From assembly GCA_024364735.1 (NCBI GenBank), contig JAGFNQ010005186.1, positions 98,963 through 162,962 on the forward strand: a stretch of 64,000 bases of DNA, read 5' to 3'. Positions within the stretch are counted from its first letter, which is position 1; each line of letters starts with the position of its first letter. This DNA is from Boesenbergia rotunda. Its lineage: Eukaryota; Streptophyta; Magnoliopsida; Zingiberales; Zingiberaceae. Of the stretch, positions 30,934 to 43,313 are shown in pieces. The notes under the pieces were generated by a model that made no database searches, was not told where the DNA came from, and saw only the letters and a program-made list of their open reading frames with translations. The position numbers and the translations under genes were made by a program.

Positions 30934-32313
30934 TGATAAGACCATTTTTTGATTATTTTAATGCTTAAAATCCATGTTTGACCCATATTTTTATTGCTTA
31001 ATTATGATTTTACCCTAGGTTTTGGAACTTTATCTTATTTTGGACTTAATTGCAAAATTACACAATTTTTTGGATTATTTGGCCACTAATTTTCTGATAT
31101 ATTTTTGTAGGCATGAAAGGATCCTGGACCTAGGGCATATTGGGTCAAACCTTGAGTCGGATGTGAACCGGATCGAATTATCAAGCCTACGATTAATCCG
31201 GGCCGTCCGATTCAAGAGCGGCTAGATCTGAGCCATCCGGGACGATCTGAAGCAATCCGAGCTAGGGTTAGGGTTGATCAGGCTCTATGATCAAGATCTG
31301 AAGGTTTCATCCCAATCAGAGCTAAATCAACCGTTGGATCAAGCAAGGAGGGCTCTAGAGCGTCCAATCACAGATAGAGTTGATCTGGACCATCCGTTGC
31401 ATATCTGGAGGATCCGAGCTACCACAAGGCAGATCCTGACCCCAGATCATCATCATAAAAGTTTGGCTCAAATCAGACCAAGATCTACCGTTGGATCTTC
31501 TCAATGAATCACAGCCGTCCATCAATTCCTATTTAATCAGAAACTCCCCAGCGCTTCTCCCCGTCGCGTCTCCGCCGCTACAGTCGTTTCTTCTTCGTTC
31601 CTTCACAGTTTTAGCTAGTTCTCCATCCAAGGGGCGCGACCCCTCAAATCTCTCATCAGAACAGGTGTTAGGTCAGTGGGAGAGCTCACAGAGGAATTTC
31701 CAGCTCGAATTTTGCCCAAAGACAGAGTTATGAGGTTTCAGTGGCTCTGTCACTTGAGTTCGTCAATCTCAGCTGCGCTTCATCGCCACTGCTTCCGAGC
31801 TGTCCAGAGGGGTTCCTTGGATGGTTAGGATCATTCCCTAATCACAATCGCAATCCACCACAGCAGAATTGAAGAAATCGATGGCTAATTTCAGCTTGGG
31901 GAGAGTTTGAATGGAGTTGAATCGCAGAGTTTTTCTTCCACTGATTTGCTGAGCTTGCGGGTTCGAGGCTCACTCCTGCTTGACGACCAAGAAGCACTTG
32001 AGCTTAGGGAAGATTGAGGCTTAGTTTAATTAGCTTATTTCATTGTGTTTGTAGTTTGAATTTCATTCTGCCGAATCTATTTTGTTCTGAATTTTCATAT
32101 CAGCTACTTAGTTTCCATTTCCGAATTTGTTTTCTGCTTAATTTAGCTTTAGCTCAGCAAGTAAATGTAGCTAGGGATCTATTCAGTGAAACAATTGAAG
32201 TTAATTTAGTTTAATTGCTGTTCATTTTCTTGCGTATCACTTTATCAGCTGCGTATCATTTTTTTTTCTGCACTTCACTTAGTGGTTAAACTGTCCAGTT
32301 GGTTCTTTTGTTT
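30934..32313 (+). mobile_element. C-family LTR, copy 3, left half
   Basis: Begins TGATAAGACCATTTTTTGAT and follows copies 1 and 2 until TTGGTTCTTTTGTTT, where the sequence meets an N at 32314. That is LTR position about 1380 of 2724. The D-side LTR fragment at 37224 starts at about position 1400. Confidence 0.8.
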
Positions 32314-32314
32314 N
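32314..32314. other. Single N: assembly join
   Basis: One ambiguous base separates a half LTR from the middle of copia element F in reverse orientation. F's pol and 3' LTR are missing here, so the gap is unlikely to be one base in reality. Confidence 0.8.
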
Positions 32315-32892
32315 TCCAACTCGCAAATTCGCTTCTCCTTTGACGAGTCTTCTTCTATTCCTTAGCCCCAGTATGTCATTACATATATGTGAGCTACACC
32401 CAGTATCAAGTACCCAGTGTTTGAGGAAATAGAGTGACATTCAATAACGAAGATACTTGAAGAGGATGGGGCATCGGGATGCCTTCTCTTTCAAGGACTC
32501 AAGATAAACCTTGCAGTTTCTTCGCCAGTGACCCTCCTTGCCACAGTGATGGCAAGTGCCTTTTAGGATATTTTCAGTCTTTTGGCCTTTTTCTTCTTTC
32601 CTTTATTTTGTTCTTTGGCCTTCCTCTTAGAACCTTTCTTCGAGGAACCAACTAACAGTACCGTCTCTTGATCCTGCTTCACAGAAGGCTCTACAGTCTT
32701 CAGCAGGTTGAGCAACTCAGGAAACTGGTCTGGAGTTGCATTTTCAGGAGGACGGTTGGGAAGTTGATCTTCAAGGACATAAGCAAGCTTCTCTACCTTG
32801 AGGACTATCCTCAGGTTTCGAAGCCAGTCCATGAAGTTTGGCCCAGTCAGTTTATTGGTGTCCAAAATGGAACGCAAATTCAGAGAAGACAT
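32315..32892 (-). pseudogene. gag: Gag and protease start of element F, with internal gag deletion
   Basis: Gag begins M-S-S-L-N-L-R-S-I-L-D at 32892 (DUF4219/UBN2-type copia Gag: N-F-M-D-W-L-R-N-L). It lacks the central 125 residues present in G2 and joins P-D-Q directly to F-P-E-L-L. A lost base in the Lys-rich stretch near 32580 shifts the frame before the CCHC knuckle (CHHCGKEGHWRRNC, 32520-32562). The protease motif W-V-L-D-T-G-C-S-S-H appears on the minus strand near 32400-32430 before the gap. Non-functional. Confidence 0.8.
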
Positions 32893-32967
32893 GATCGAGT
32901 GATTAATCCTAGAAATACAAATTGAGCTTATGTGAGAAGAATGATTAAAGAATGTATCAATATACAT

Positions 32968-34613
32968 AAATTGAAATCCTATTTATTTTTCAAATTGAAT
33001 AACCCTTTTTATCAATTCGGGAGATCGTAGGAACATCTCCAAATAGGTTGATATCCAACCATAGGTAAGAACAACCATGGCTGTGGCCATCAAGTTATTC
33101 TTAGCTATGAAGGTAGGTAATTATACCGATTACACATCACATATATGTAACTATCACATTATGCTATCAACTAATTGAATGTTTGCATAAAACATTGGGT
33201 TGTTAACTCATTAACAATTATGCATCAATATACATAGCACCCAACTGCACCTCTCTTTACATCGACCTTGGCTGTGGCATAACAAATCGATGCTCCAAGC
33301 TTAAGGCTGACCCATCAATTAAGAAATAGTTTTAATATGGTTGGAGCTCATTCAACCGTTTAGTCAGGCTTGGATGTGTCCAACAACCAAAATTAAGGAT
33401 TGACCTCTGACTCCAACTATATTATCCATAAACTAATTCCATGGTTTGAACATGTTGAGGTTCAAGCTGGGCATGGATGTGTCCATCAACCCAAACGAGA
33501 AACAAAACTCCGATTCTAACCATATTAATGGAAGGTGTTGGCCTTAATATTTTGTAAGGGGTTTTGGTCTCATCCTTTCTTTCCAAGCACATTCATGACA
33601 TAGAATTATGTCATGACTAACGATTTCCTTAATTAAGTATGTATGTGACTTAAGTTATCAAGTCTCATTAATTGAATTAGGAACCGGATTTCCTAATTCC
33701 ATTTCATACTTAATTAAAGGAATTGTTTTGGGAAATAATTTCCTAAATTGTCATAATTAATTTCGGAAATAATATGTTCAAGACTTTGATTTCTCTAAAT
33801 CAAATCTTATTAAATTAAGAGACAAATCTCTTAATTCAACTACATATTATTTTCATGAAAATCTCATTTAAGAAAACTCTATAGGAAACCATTTTCCTAA
33901 TTAATTTTGCAGACAACAATATATAAGAGCATCACCTCTTCAAACATATTTTATTCATGGATTTAATTAATTACAACAAATCATTTTCTAAGGGTGGCTC
34001 CCCGAGGCTCAGATACCCAAAGAAAAGTAATGTGTTGTAAATCCAATTGGACGGCTCCCCGAGGCTCGATCCAAATAAAACATGACAATTGCAATTAAAA
34101 AATTGGGAAATTAAATTACAACAACTAACTTTAAATTGGACGGCTCCCCGAGGCTCAATCCAAAATAAAGAATTTTGTTGTCAATTTAAAAACCAATTCA
34201 AATTTAATTGTCAATTAACTGTCCATGAATTTGTCTAGACTTTCTTAAAAGAAAGTGCCCAAAATTGCGAGATTTCAAAAATAGTTTTTCAGAATAATTG
34301 TAAGTTTCTGGTACAAAGGAAACTTACATATTTTCAATATTGGAAAATTTCTAAAATAGAAAAAATTTCCAAAATTGGAAAGTTTCCAAAGATGGAAAGT
34401 TTTCACAATTATTAAAAAATTTCATAAATTAGAAAATTTCAAACGTTTGCGAAATTTCATGAGGATTTCCAAACTTTGAAATTCCTAAATCTAAAATTTA
34501 TTATAATTTGAAAGTTTCCATAATTGAAAATTTTTCTGAAATTGAGATCATGACAAAGTTTTCCACAAAACAATTATATGATTAAGTCGAACACTAACCG
34601 GCTCTGATACAAC
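32968..34613 (-). other. Leader of element F
   Basis: 1.6 kb of untranslated leader between the primer site and gag, without ORFs. About 34250-34560 is a run of degenerate GAAAATTTCC repeats. Three hairpins with a common CCTCGGGGAG loop lie at 33992-34018, 34047-34075 and 34135-34163. The primer site itself reads TTGTATCAGAGC on the minus strand (one change from the Met-tRNA site). Confidence 0.72.
33992..34163 (-). ncRNA. Three leader hairpins of element F
   Basis: In the transcript sense each has a loop GAGCCTCGGGGAGCC closed by a different stem: GGGT/ACCC, TTGGA/TCCAA and TTTGGA/TCCAAT. Plus-strand copies at 50301-50473 show the same loop with longer, matched stems. It looks like a structured RNA element rather than a simple repeat. 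Confidence 0.55.
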
Positions 34614-35109
34614 TGTTGGGACCGGGTGCATGTCGACAAGGATACGAGTTCGTAAAATTTTAAATTTTTACGTGCAGCGGAAGAATTTGCATAAAATAAT
34701 TTCTTAAATTATTTTAACTTCGTATCTAGCATGCAACCTTATAGTGTATTGACATAATCATAAAATAAAACTTTGCGGAAAAGTAAACTAATTTACTTTT
34801 ATACCTCGCGTAACTCGAAGAAAGGGATGAGATCCAACCGTAGCGTCCCTTGGAAGCTTCGCCTATATTCGCGTCCACGCCGAGTTCTCTTCGGGATGAC
34901 TTCGCAAAGTCATGAGTTTTGTGCCGACGAGAACTACTAGATTCTCTATAGGCACAACAAAGAAGATCAAGAGAGGAATTAGGAAACTAACCAACAAGAA
35001 GCGGAATCCAAATTCCGGGAAGAGATGAGTCGCTATCCGCTTCTTCTTCTTCTTGTTCGGGTTCTCCTTCTTCTTGAAGCTCACGGCAACCTTTGGTTGG
35101 GTAGAGATT

Positions 35110-35175
35110 GCGCCAGCCCTAAGCCTCCAAGTGGGTGCCGGCCCTAAGACTCCAAGAGTGGGCGCCGGCCCTAAG
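35110..35175 (-). repeat. Triplicated GC-rich motif downstream of TATA in F
   Basis: CGCCAGCCCTAAG, TGCCGGCCCTAAG and CGCCGGCCCTAAG are spaced about 27 bases apart. G2 has three matching copies at 49307-49374 in a CT-rich tract. Confidence 0.6.
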
Positions 35176-35340
35176 GGAAGAGAGGGGAAGGAGAGAAAAG
35201 AATAGAAGAGAGAGAGGGAGAGGTTAGCTCTATTTCAATTATCCAAATCTTAGGAATCCAAGGCTTGCCTATGGTTCCTTATATAGTTGCTTCTCCCTTG
35301 CCAAGTCTCCTCTTAACCGAATTAATGGAATTAACGGAAT

Positions 35341-35770
35341 TAGTTATCATAAGAAATTTATCCTATAAATTCTCTTATGAATTATTCCGTTTAAACCAAG
35401 TTTTATTATAACTAACTTTATAATAAAACTAATTAGTTATCATAAGAAATTTATCCTATAAATTCTCTTATGAATTTTATTATAACTAACTTTATAATAA
35501 AACTAATTAATTATCATAAGAAATTTATCCTATAAATTCTCTTATGAATTATTCCGTTTAAACCATGTTTTATTATAACTAACTTTATAATAAAACTAAT
35601 TAGTTATCATAAGAAATTTATCCTATAAATTCTCTTATGAATTTTATTATAACTAACTTTATAATAAAACTAATTAATTATCATAAGAAATTTATCCTAT
35701 AAATTCTCTTATGAATTATTCCGTTTAAACCAAGTTTTATTATAACTAACTTTATAATAAAACTAATTAA
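35341..35770. repeat. Tandem array in F's U3
   Basis: Five units starting TTATCATAAGAAATTTATCC alternate long (about 93 bp, with ATTCCGTTTAAACCA) and short (about 75 bp, without it): long, short, long, short, long. This is a 168-bp dimer repeated 2.5 times. The G2 LTR has only one unit (about 49090-49190), so the amplification is specific to F. Confidence 0.8.
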
Positions 35771-37223
35771 TCTCTCCTTTTATTATGGAATAAATTTTAT
35801 AAGAAATTTATAAACTTTCTTATTATGGAAAAATCAATTCATAATTGATTTTATAAAATTAAAATAAACCAATTCATGGATTATTTTAACTTCCATAAAA
35901 AGAATAAATTTTTATAAATTTATTTATATAAATTTCTTTATACAAATTTATTTATCCATAATTTATAAAATAAATCGCGCTATATTTACTTTATTAATTA
36001 AACCAAAATTAATTGGTTATCTCCCCAATAGGTGCCGGGCAACCAAGGAGGGTTGGCACCCTCTTTGGCCGGCCCAAACCGAGCCGAACCAACGCGAATT
36101 AAACTCATTTAATTCGCCCAAAAAGCCTTCAAAAGACTTAGCCATTTTTAGCTTCCATTGCGCCTCTGACTAACTCAGATTCGACTTATTTCTCTTGATC
36201 GGAAAATCCAATTTTCAACTCGTTTTAAATCCCTCGGATTACTCGTAGTGCGTGTGACTAAATAGGCTTTCGATTTATGTTGGCCGTCTATAATTAACCA
36301 ATTATAGAACGATCATGAGTGGCACCTAGTAGTACATCATGACCCCCAATTAATCGAAAGATCAACGGTTTGACCTCAGAAGAAATTATTCTGAAACCCT
36401 TCAGCAGCTCTAATGAATCGTGCCCCATTCCCTTCACCATCTTATACCCACTTGGTTCAGGACTCGGTCTATTTGTGTCAGTCCCCAGTAGGCTGACTAC
36501 GTCACACCTAGCCCAAGTAGTGTCTTTCTCGTCCTTTCGATTTCTAATTACTCTCATGTATTTAAGAGACTTGCACTCTTAACATGATATACTCTGGCCA
36601 GAGATTTTGAGTAACAATCCGATGATAGGCCTGGGTATACATCTCCTCGCAAGGAGTGGTGAATCCTTTGTAGGCTGTTCAAACATCTTCGAGCACTTCG
36701 GTTTATACCCAATCATCCTGGGTCCACACCTCCTTGGAGATACTTGCTTAAGATGTTAAAGTATAAGTCTCCATGACCAAGATGACTTGAACACCGCAAG
36801 TCAAAGGAACATCGCACTTAAGCTGCAGTAAGAACTTCATTGGCATATCTATATAGATTACCATATGAAGTCTTACAGCTAGTCACTCCAATGAACTAGT
36901 TCCCTTAACTAGCACCCATGTTTATCTCTGGACATCCCAATGTCACCAGCCAGTGAGAATCAGCTGATTAGAGAATAACCCATGCTAGTCTCAACAGAAT
37001 TGATAGTGTCCGTATTTATCAATTCATCGACTAGGGATATTTTCAATACTTCACATTTGCACATTTAGAGATAATCACTAGTTGTGATCCCATCACAAAT
37101 TCTCTTATGCTGTGAGTTAAATTGCGGACATTCAGTAGATGAGTTTAAGATCTCAATCAAATACACAAGCATGTATACTCAAATAGTGAATTATCATTTA
37201 TAAAAATAAATGTTTTACAATCA

Positions 37224-38647
37224 TAAGGCGATTGCCTTAGGTCACTTCTCTCATATCACTAACATCAACTTCTATCTTTGCCACTTTAGTATCAGTTTTG
37301 TTCTCTGCCAGTTCCTGAATTCGTACCAAGTGAACTTAGTTGTTATCATTCGAACTCCCCTTGAAGATTGTATCAATTTGCATCCCTATGAGTTCAGTTT
37401 TAGTTTTTGAATTGTTCATCCTGCATATCAGTTTTCTGAATCCTACAATCGATTTTAATTACTGCAGTCTAAACACACTGGCTGGTTCTGTTGGTTTTAC
37501 ATTCATCTTGCTTTGAATTACTGTAGTCGATTCTGAAATCCTGTATTTCAGTTCTTGTTATCTTCATTCCTGCACATCAATCCTGCCATTCAAGTTTCCA
37601 ATTCTGCATTCAGCTTAAATTTTTGAATTCTTCAGCTTCTTATTTCTGAAATGGTACAACCCTTCCTTGTGTGCCACTTCAGTTTCTGCTGCCAATTCTG
37701 CACCCGACTGATGGCTTGATAGCCAATTGTATTACAGCAGTTACTGGTCTGACCTTGCATCGAGTTGTGTTGCTGAATTTTTGCTTCAAGATTCTGCAAT
37801 CTATTTCTGTGATGGATTTGTTTTGATTGATCAGACCTCTTATTTCGAATTTCTTCATTAATTTCTGCAATTCTCTTCACTAGCAGCTGTGTTTTCCAAA
37901 ACTAAGTTGATAAGTCCATTTCCTGCACTTAGTATCAGATTCCTATATTGGCACATGAGTTATCCTCTTTGTATCAAGATTGTATCAACTTCTTCACTTT
38001 GTATCAAGAGAGGTCTTGGTATTAATTGGTACCAAGTTAAATGCAGTTTTTAGTGAGCTATTGTGTTTGAAATTAGTTAGGATTGCATTTGAATATTTCT
38101 GAGTTTCATTGCATTTGTTGGCTTCCAAAACTCGTAACTAGATTGAGTTGAGTTTGTTTGTGTGTTTGTCTAATTTCTGAATTTCGTATGCCATCATTTG
38201 TTGCAAGTTTGCTCATTTTCGAAAATTGCCAGTCCTGTTTTTAATCATTTGCTCAGCCTTTGATTGCATTGAATATTACCTTTGTTTCTTTTTCCCAATC
38301 CGGTTTAGCTGCCATGGTAGATCAATTTTCTCATTGGTTAAGTTTATAAATTGCTATCATCTTGTTTGGTACATTAGTTTGGTTTCCTATATTTTTCATA
38401 GCGATTTCATCTCTGAATTGAACCCAAAACCCCGATTCCATTCAAAACCCAAAAACAATCACGACACATAAATACAAGCTCGAATCACACAACGTCAACA
38501 GTCCCTTGGAAAAATACGACCTGAGGCCCCTTTACTACATTTTCACACTTCGATTGCAAAAAGGGTTTCCAGCATTTTATACATATTCTAAATTCTAATG
38601 GTCCCACAATTCGTGACAACTTTAACTTAGTAAATCGGGGCTCATCA
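37224..38647 (+). mobile_element. D LTR, right part
   Basis: Diverged but collinear with positions about 1400-2724 of the C LTR: GTACCAAGTGAAC, T-rich TTTCTGAATT tracts, then CGACACATAAATACAAGC and the end GGCTCATCA. Its left edge is the F LTR. No gene. Confidence 0.75.
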
Positions 38648-38653
38648 AATTTT

Positions 38654-38671
38654 TGGCGCCATTGCCGGGGA
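38654..38671 (+). other. Primer binding site of D
   Basis: TGGCGCCATTGCCGGGGA: the C site with one G-to-A change. Confidence 0.75.
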
Positions 38672-38809
38672 AGCAACTAGTTGATTTGTTTGATTTTTGC
38701 TTGTGTGCTTATAGGCATATCATTTGATTCTATTTTCTTTTGCTTTATCTTTTGTATACGGTTGCTGCCATTTTTCTTGTTTGTTTTGTGATAGGGCTGC
38801 CAGTTCAAA

Positions 38810-40881
38810 ATGTTCTCATCTAATTACCAGCAGTCGTGTCCACAGTTTCAGCAGAACCAACCATTCAATCAGCAACCAAATCAATTTTTTCAGCCACAAT
38901 GTCAACAATTTCAGCCCAACTTTCAGCCAAGTCAGAATTTTCAGATTGGGCAGCCACAAAACCAGAATTTTCAGCCCCAATTCCAGCAATTTCAGCCCAA
39001 CTTTTGCCTTTTCAAGGAATTCAGCAAGGGTGTTTAGATAATCAGAATTTTCAGCAACCACCCTTCCATCAAGTTCAACCAAACCAAGGATTTCAGCATC
39101 TTAACCAAGATTTCCAGCAGCCTTTTGTAAGTTTTCAGCAGGGAAATAATCAATTTCAGCCTCAACCACAGCCATGGCAGCAAGAATTCCAACCTATACA
39201 GAATTTTCAACAACCTCTTCAATATTCACAGCCATACGATCGAAATTTTCAGCCTTGCAACCAGAATTTTCAGCCCACTCAAATTGATTTTTCACCACCA
39301 CAATTTCAACCTCAGATCCAAGAATTCCAGGGCTACAATTTTCAGCAATCTCCACCAACTTGTGAACCAACTTTTCAGCAGTTTAATCAGCCTATTCAAC
39401 CATTTGATCAGCCCCCACAGTCTCCATTTCTGAATGCACAACCTACTCTTGGTCTTCAGCAGTCTTATGTTACATTTCAAGACCAACAAGAGTTCGACAC
39501 TAACCAAGGAGGCTTTGAGAATCCTGATTGGAGTGAAGCTCAACAACAGAGGATGGTGGAGATGTGTCAACAAATGTTACAACAACAACAAGACATCGGA
39601 GGACGCCTTGCAAAATTGGTTGATCAATTCAATCAGATAAAAGCCCAAAGAGCAGAACAATTATCTTCTCAAGCTGCTCTTAATTCTAAGGGGTATGATG
39701 GTGATCTAACTTTGGGAAATAAAGAGGTTGTGTCAACAGGAGAAGCATGCATAGGAGATGATTCCATAGGTGTAGGGGATTGCACTAAGCCCCAGGGGCC
39801 ACCACAATTACCAGAAAGTGTAGGGACTTGCATGGTGGAAGCAAGAACCCAAGGATCACCTGTCTTAGTTGAGTGTACACCAGAACCAGAGCCTGAAGTG
39901 GAGCATAAACTTGACCAGGAGGAGGCCACAGATACATCTACTTTTGTAGAACCTCCAGGTATTTTTCAGCACGATCAGGTAAATACTCCTCCTAATTTTT
40001 TTGAAAATTGCATCGAGCTACCTTAAACTGATGTTATTGTTTGTGATTTACTTAGGGATGCATCTCTTGTAGAATTTGATTGAGAAAAATTGATAGAGGT
40101 ACCTAGTGTTGAATTTGCTAAAAGTGAAGCATGTTGGGATACATATCATGCAAAGGCGGAGTGTGAAAAATTTTTAGAAGTGTCTAAAATTGATGTTGAT
40201 TGTTGTGATGAGTCTCTTGATATATCTTATGCTGAAAATAATTGTGAAAAATTCATTGAGGCACCTAGAATGGATTTCATTGGTTGTAATACATTGATTG
40301 ATACATCCTTGGTAGAAAATAATTGTGAAATTTTTATTGAAGTGCCAAAAATTGATTTCATTATTTGTGTTGAATTTCTGGATGCAAACTTTATAGAAAA
40401 TAATTGTGAAAAATTTATTGAGGCACCACAAATTGATTTAATTGGATGTGATGCAGTTTTGGATACATTTCATGCAGAGACTGACATTATTTTATTTCCT
40501 TCTTACCCTGCACGCTTGAGACAGGTATTACATTGTTTTGCAGGGTCTAGAAGACTTCTGGAGTGGGTGCTCCATCTGAACAGACTCCAGCCTCCTAGAA
40601 AATCTTTCAAAAGGCATCAAGAAGGAGGAGTTGATTTTACTCTAATTCAAAGCACTCCAGCTCTTACATGGGTCTTGTACCTAAATCGCCTGCGGCCACC
40701 GGAGCAATTTTTTGTAAAGTTCAAGTGTGGGGGAGTCCAAGTTCTCTCAGCCACCCATGTTCCTCCACTACCACGATGGAGGCTACTTCTGGATCGACTC
40801 CGTCCACCAGAAATAAAGGGGAGTTTTTTTTTTTTTTTTGCATTTTCTTTCACTTTTATGACTTCTAGAATTTTCCTTTAA
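38810..40881 (+). pseudogene. Unrecognised ORF of D, diverged homologue of the C ORF
   Basis: Starts M-F-S-S-N-Y-Q-Q and is again F-Q-P/F-Q-Q-rich, with a longer Gln/Phe part than C. Next come the segment Q-I-K-A-Q-R-A-E-Q-L-S-S-Q-A, a G-D-D-S-I-G-V-G-D-C-T-K block shared with C, acidic 27-residue repeats (C-E-K-F-I-E-A-P) and the triple W-V-L-x-L-N-R-L-x-P-P ending. It is broken by a frameshift near 39005, TAA at 40024-40026 and TGA at 40081-40083. An extra A at the natural stop extends the frame to 40881. Domain order is conserved although the DNA is well diverged from C, which argues for past selection on the protein. Confidence 0.72.
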
Positions 40882-43313
40882 ATCAAGTCCTTGCTACTAA
40901 ATGCATGAGTAGAGTAGAATGAATAGGAGTCATTGTAAATACCTTGTTATTTCTTTTGGACACTTTTTCTTGCATGACTAGGAATAAATGTATCCCTCTA
41001 GGTTATCTTCATGTCATTTTAGAATCTCTTGGAAAATAAATTAAATTTGATTGTTAAAACTTAGGGTTTGAGCTAATGGATGAATTCTTGGATGCTTGAG
41101 TACTACTTTGTTTTAGATTCTTAATTGAGGACTTGAGATGAATTGTTTTTGCCTAGTGAGAATTAGCCTTATATTTGTGATACACATACATGTTATTGTA
41201 CTCTAGAACTTGCTTAGGATCTTTCAAAATCATATTTCAATGATTGGATCACATCTATAGATACTAATCACCTTGTTTACCTTTTCATATCAATTTTGGC
41301 AAAAATCATGTCTATTCTATTTGTCTTTCCTTATTCCTAATCTTAACCCCAATTTTTCTATGGATTTGTTTGCTTGGGATGTTTTCTTGATGCTACTTTG
41401 CCCGAGACGGACAAAGATTTAAGTGTGGGGGAGTGATTAGTGATTTGGAAGCAATTTTTATCAAGGATGCACTTTATGTCGAAAAAAAAATTTTTGCCCA
41501 ATTGAGTGGAACTTGGTACCCAGAACAAGTGGGAATTCAGTTGTGAATTGGAGGAGAAGTGTTTCTCTCATTGCAACCCTCATTGAATCCGGTTGAAGGA
41601 AGATTTCTGTGGACTTAAAAGAAAAAAAAATGAAAAGAAATCCATGTGCCAAGTGGAGTTGCAAGAAATCGAGAAAAGTCAAAGAGGAAACCAATTGAAG
41701 CATTTATAAATTTTGACCATAATGTGAAGACCCAAACCGTTTGTACCAAAGTGAATCCAACTAGAGAAGAAAAAAATCTGCAAAGAAAAAAAAATGGCAC
41801 ACAATAGCAAGATTCAGTGCAAAAAGAAAAAATGCTATGGAGCTTGACTTGACCACTTTGCTATGGAAGAATTGCAGCTGTTTTAATCTGAAATCAATGC
41901 AGAATTCGGTGCCAAGTTAAAATTAGTTGAAGATTTATGATTCTAAATCTCTTGAAGGATTATTTGTGAAGTTGAACTGAAAGAAAAAAAATTTCAGATT
42001 GGTAGTGTTCCATGAAAGCAATTTCTGCACAAGTTTGGTATCAACTTGGACTGAAATCTGGTTTAAAGGGCTATGAATCAAGGTAACAAAGTTTGGCAAT
42101 GCATCCAAAAGTATTGATTGCAACCCATGCTATTCAAAATAGAAAAAAATTATGGATGCAATTGCTGATCAGTGCAGAGAAGCAAATGCAATGTAAGGGT
42201 TGAAATTAAACTTGCTGATCAGAATTGTTGAGTGGAGTACTTTCAGTGCTAAACTATTCCTATATGGCTACTGTATTTTCAGACCAGGAAAAAGAAATGG
42301 AAGCAGTGGAGTTAGAATCTGAAGCAGAAAATGCAGAAATCTGAAACCAACCTGTACAACTTTGTAATTGAAGTGCAGATCAGTAATTGAACCCAATGTA
42401 GAAAAATCTGAAAACAATGCAGAAATGTCTCAAGTTTTGCTGATATAAACTCTGATACAAATCTGATCTAAAGTGCTTCATTAGAGAAATTAAGAGTAGG
42501 AAAAAAGGAAGAGCAACAGTTTGAAAGAAAAAAAACAAGGAAACAAGTGGACACAATTGAGTTGGCACCATGAGATCAAGTGAAGTTTTTCTCATCCAAT
42601 TTAAAGCCTTGTTCCAATACATTTTGACCTTACAAGAAAGAAAGAAAGCAGGAAACGAATTCAGAAGCTGACCAAGAGAAAAAGAAAATTAGAAAACAAA
42701 CAAAGAGCAAGGTTGGCACGCAATAGGCAAAACTTGGCACAAGGAAATCAAGGAAGATTTTTTTCCATCCAAATCAAAGGCCTTATTCAAATGTGACTTC
42801 ACCATAATTTTTGATCTCACTAGAGGACTGCAAAGAGGGCAAAGTTCATTGGAAACATCCTTGAGCACTCAAGTCTCCCACTTTATCAATTTTTCCATTT
42901 CCTTGATTTTTACTCTATTTCTTACCATTTTCCATGCTTTTATTTGTTTTTGTAGATGTTGATCCTAATCATGAATAATGGTGGAGAGTAGACAATAAGC
43001 AAGCCTATGGTAGTGCAAGAAGCATGTGTGTTTGAGTGAGCTCCACTTCCATCATCAACTTAGAACTTAAGAAGAGAGCCACCCAAAATTTTCCTTGAAA
43101 GGCTAGTGAGTTAAATTCATCTCAATGAATCATGATCGATGAAAAGGCTAAGTTGTTGATTTAAGGACGAGATACTAATCCATAGAGCTTAGATTTTTGA
43201 GAATTGACAACCTTAGATAATTTCTTTTCATTTGCTTCTAATTATGCTTAAGAAATCTAGGGGATACTTATTTAGTAGTTTCGCGAGGCGCTCAAGCTTA
43301 AGTGTGGGGGAGT
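40882..43313 (+). other. D 3' region
   Basis: Collinear with the C 3' region (TTAGGGTTTGAGCTAATGG, GCCCGAGACGGACAAAG) and with no supported gene. PPT-like tracts at 41421-41433 and terminal 43300-43312; the ORF-internal one is at 40723-40735. Confidence 0.65.

Larger units (their letters stand above)
32315..37223 (-). mobile_element. Element F: Ty1/copia element, 5' half only
   Basis: Minus strand: LTR 37223-34614, primer site near 34602-34612, long leader with three hairpins, gag (32892 leftward) and protease start cut at the N. LTR, leader and gag match G1/G2 on the plus strand at 46-52.6 kb. The element appears inserted in a C/D-family LTR. Confidence 0.82.
34614..37223 (-). mobile_element. 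Element F 5' LTR
   Basis: About 2.6 kb; minus-strand start TGATTGTAAAACATTT at 37223, end ...CGGTCCCAACA at 34614. TATATAA (minus) at 35279-35285. Three GGGCCGGCGCC-like copies downstream (35110-35175). U3 has a tandem array at 35341-35770. No TSD partner is available because the other end is missing. Confidence 0.8.
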
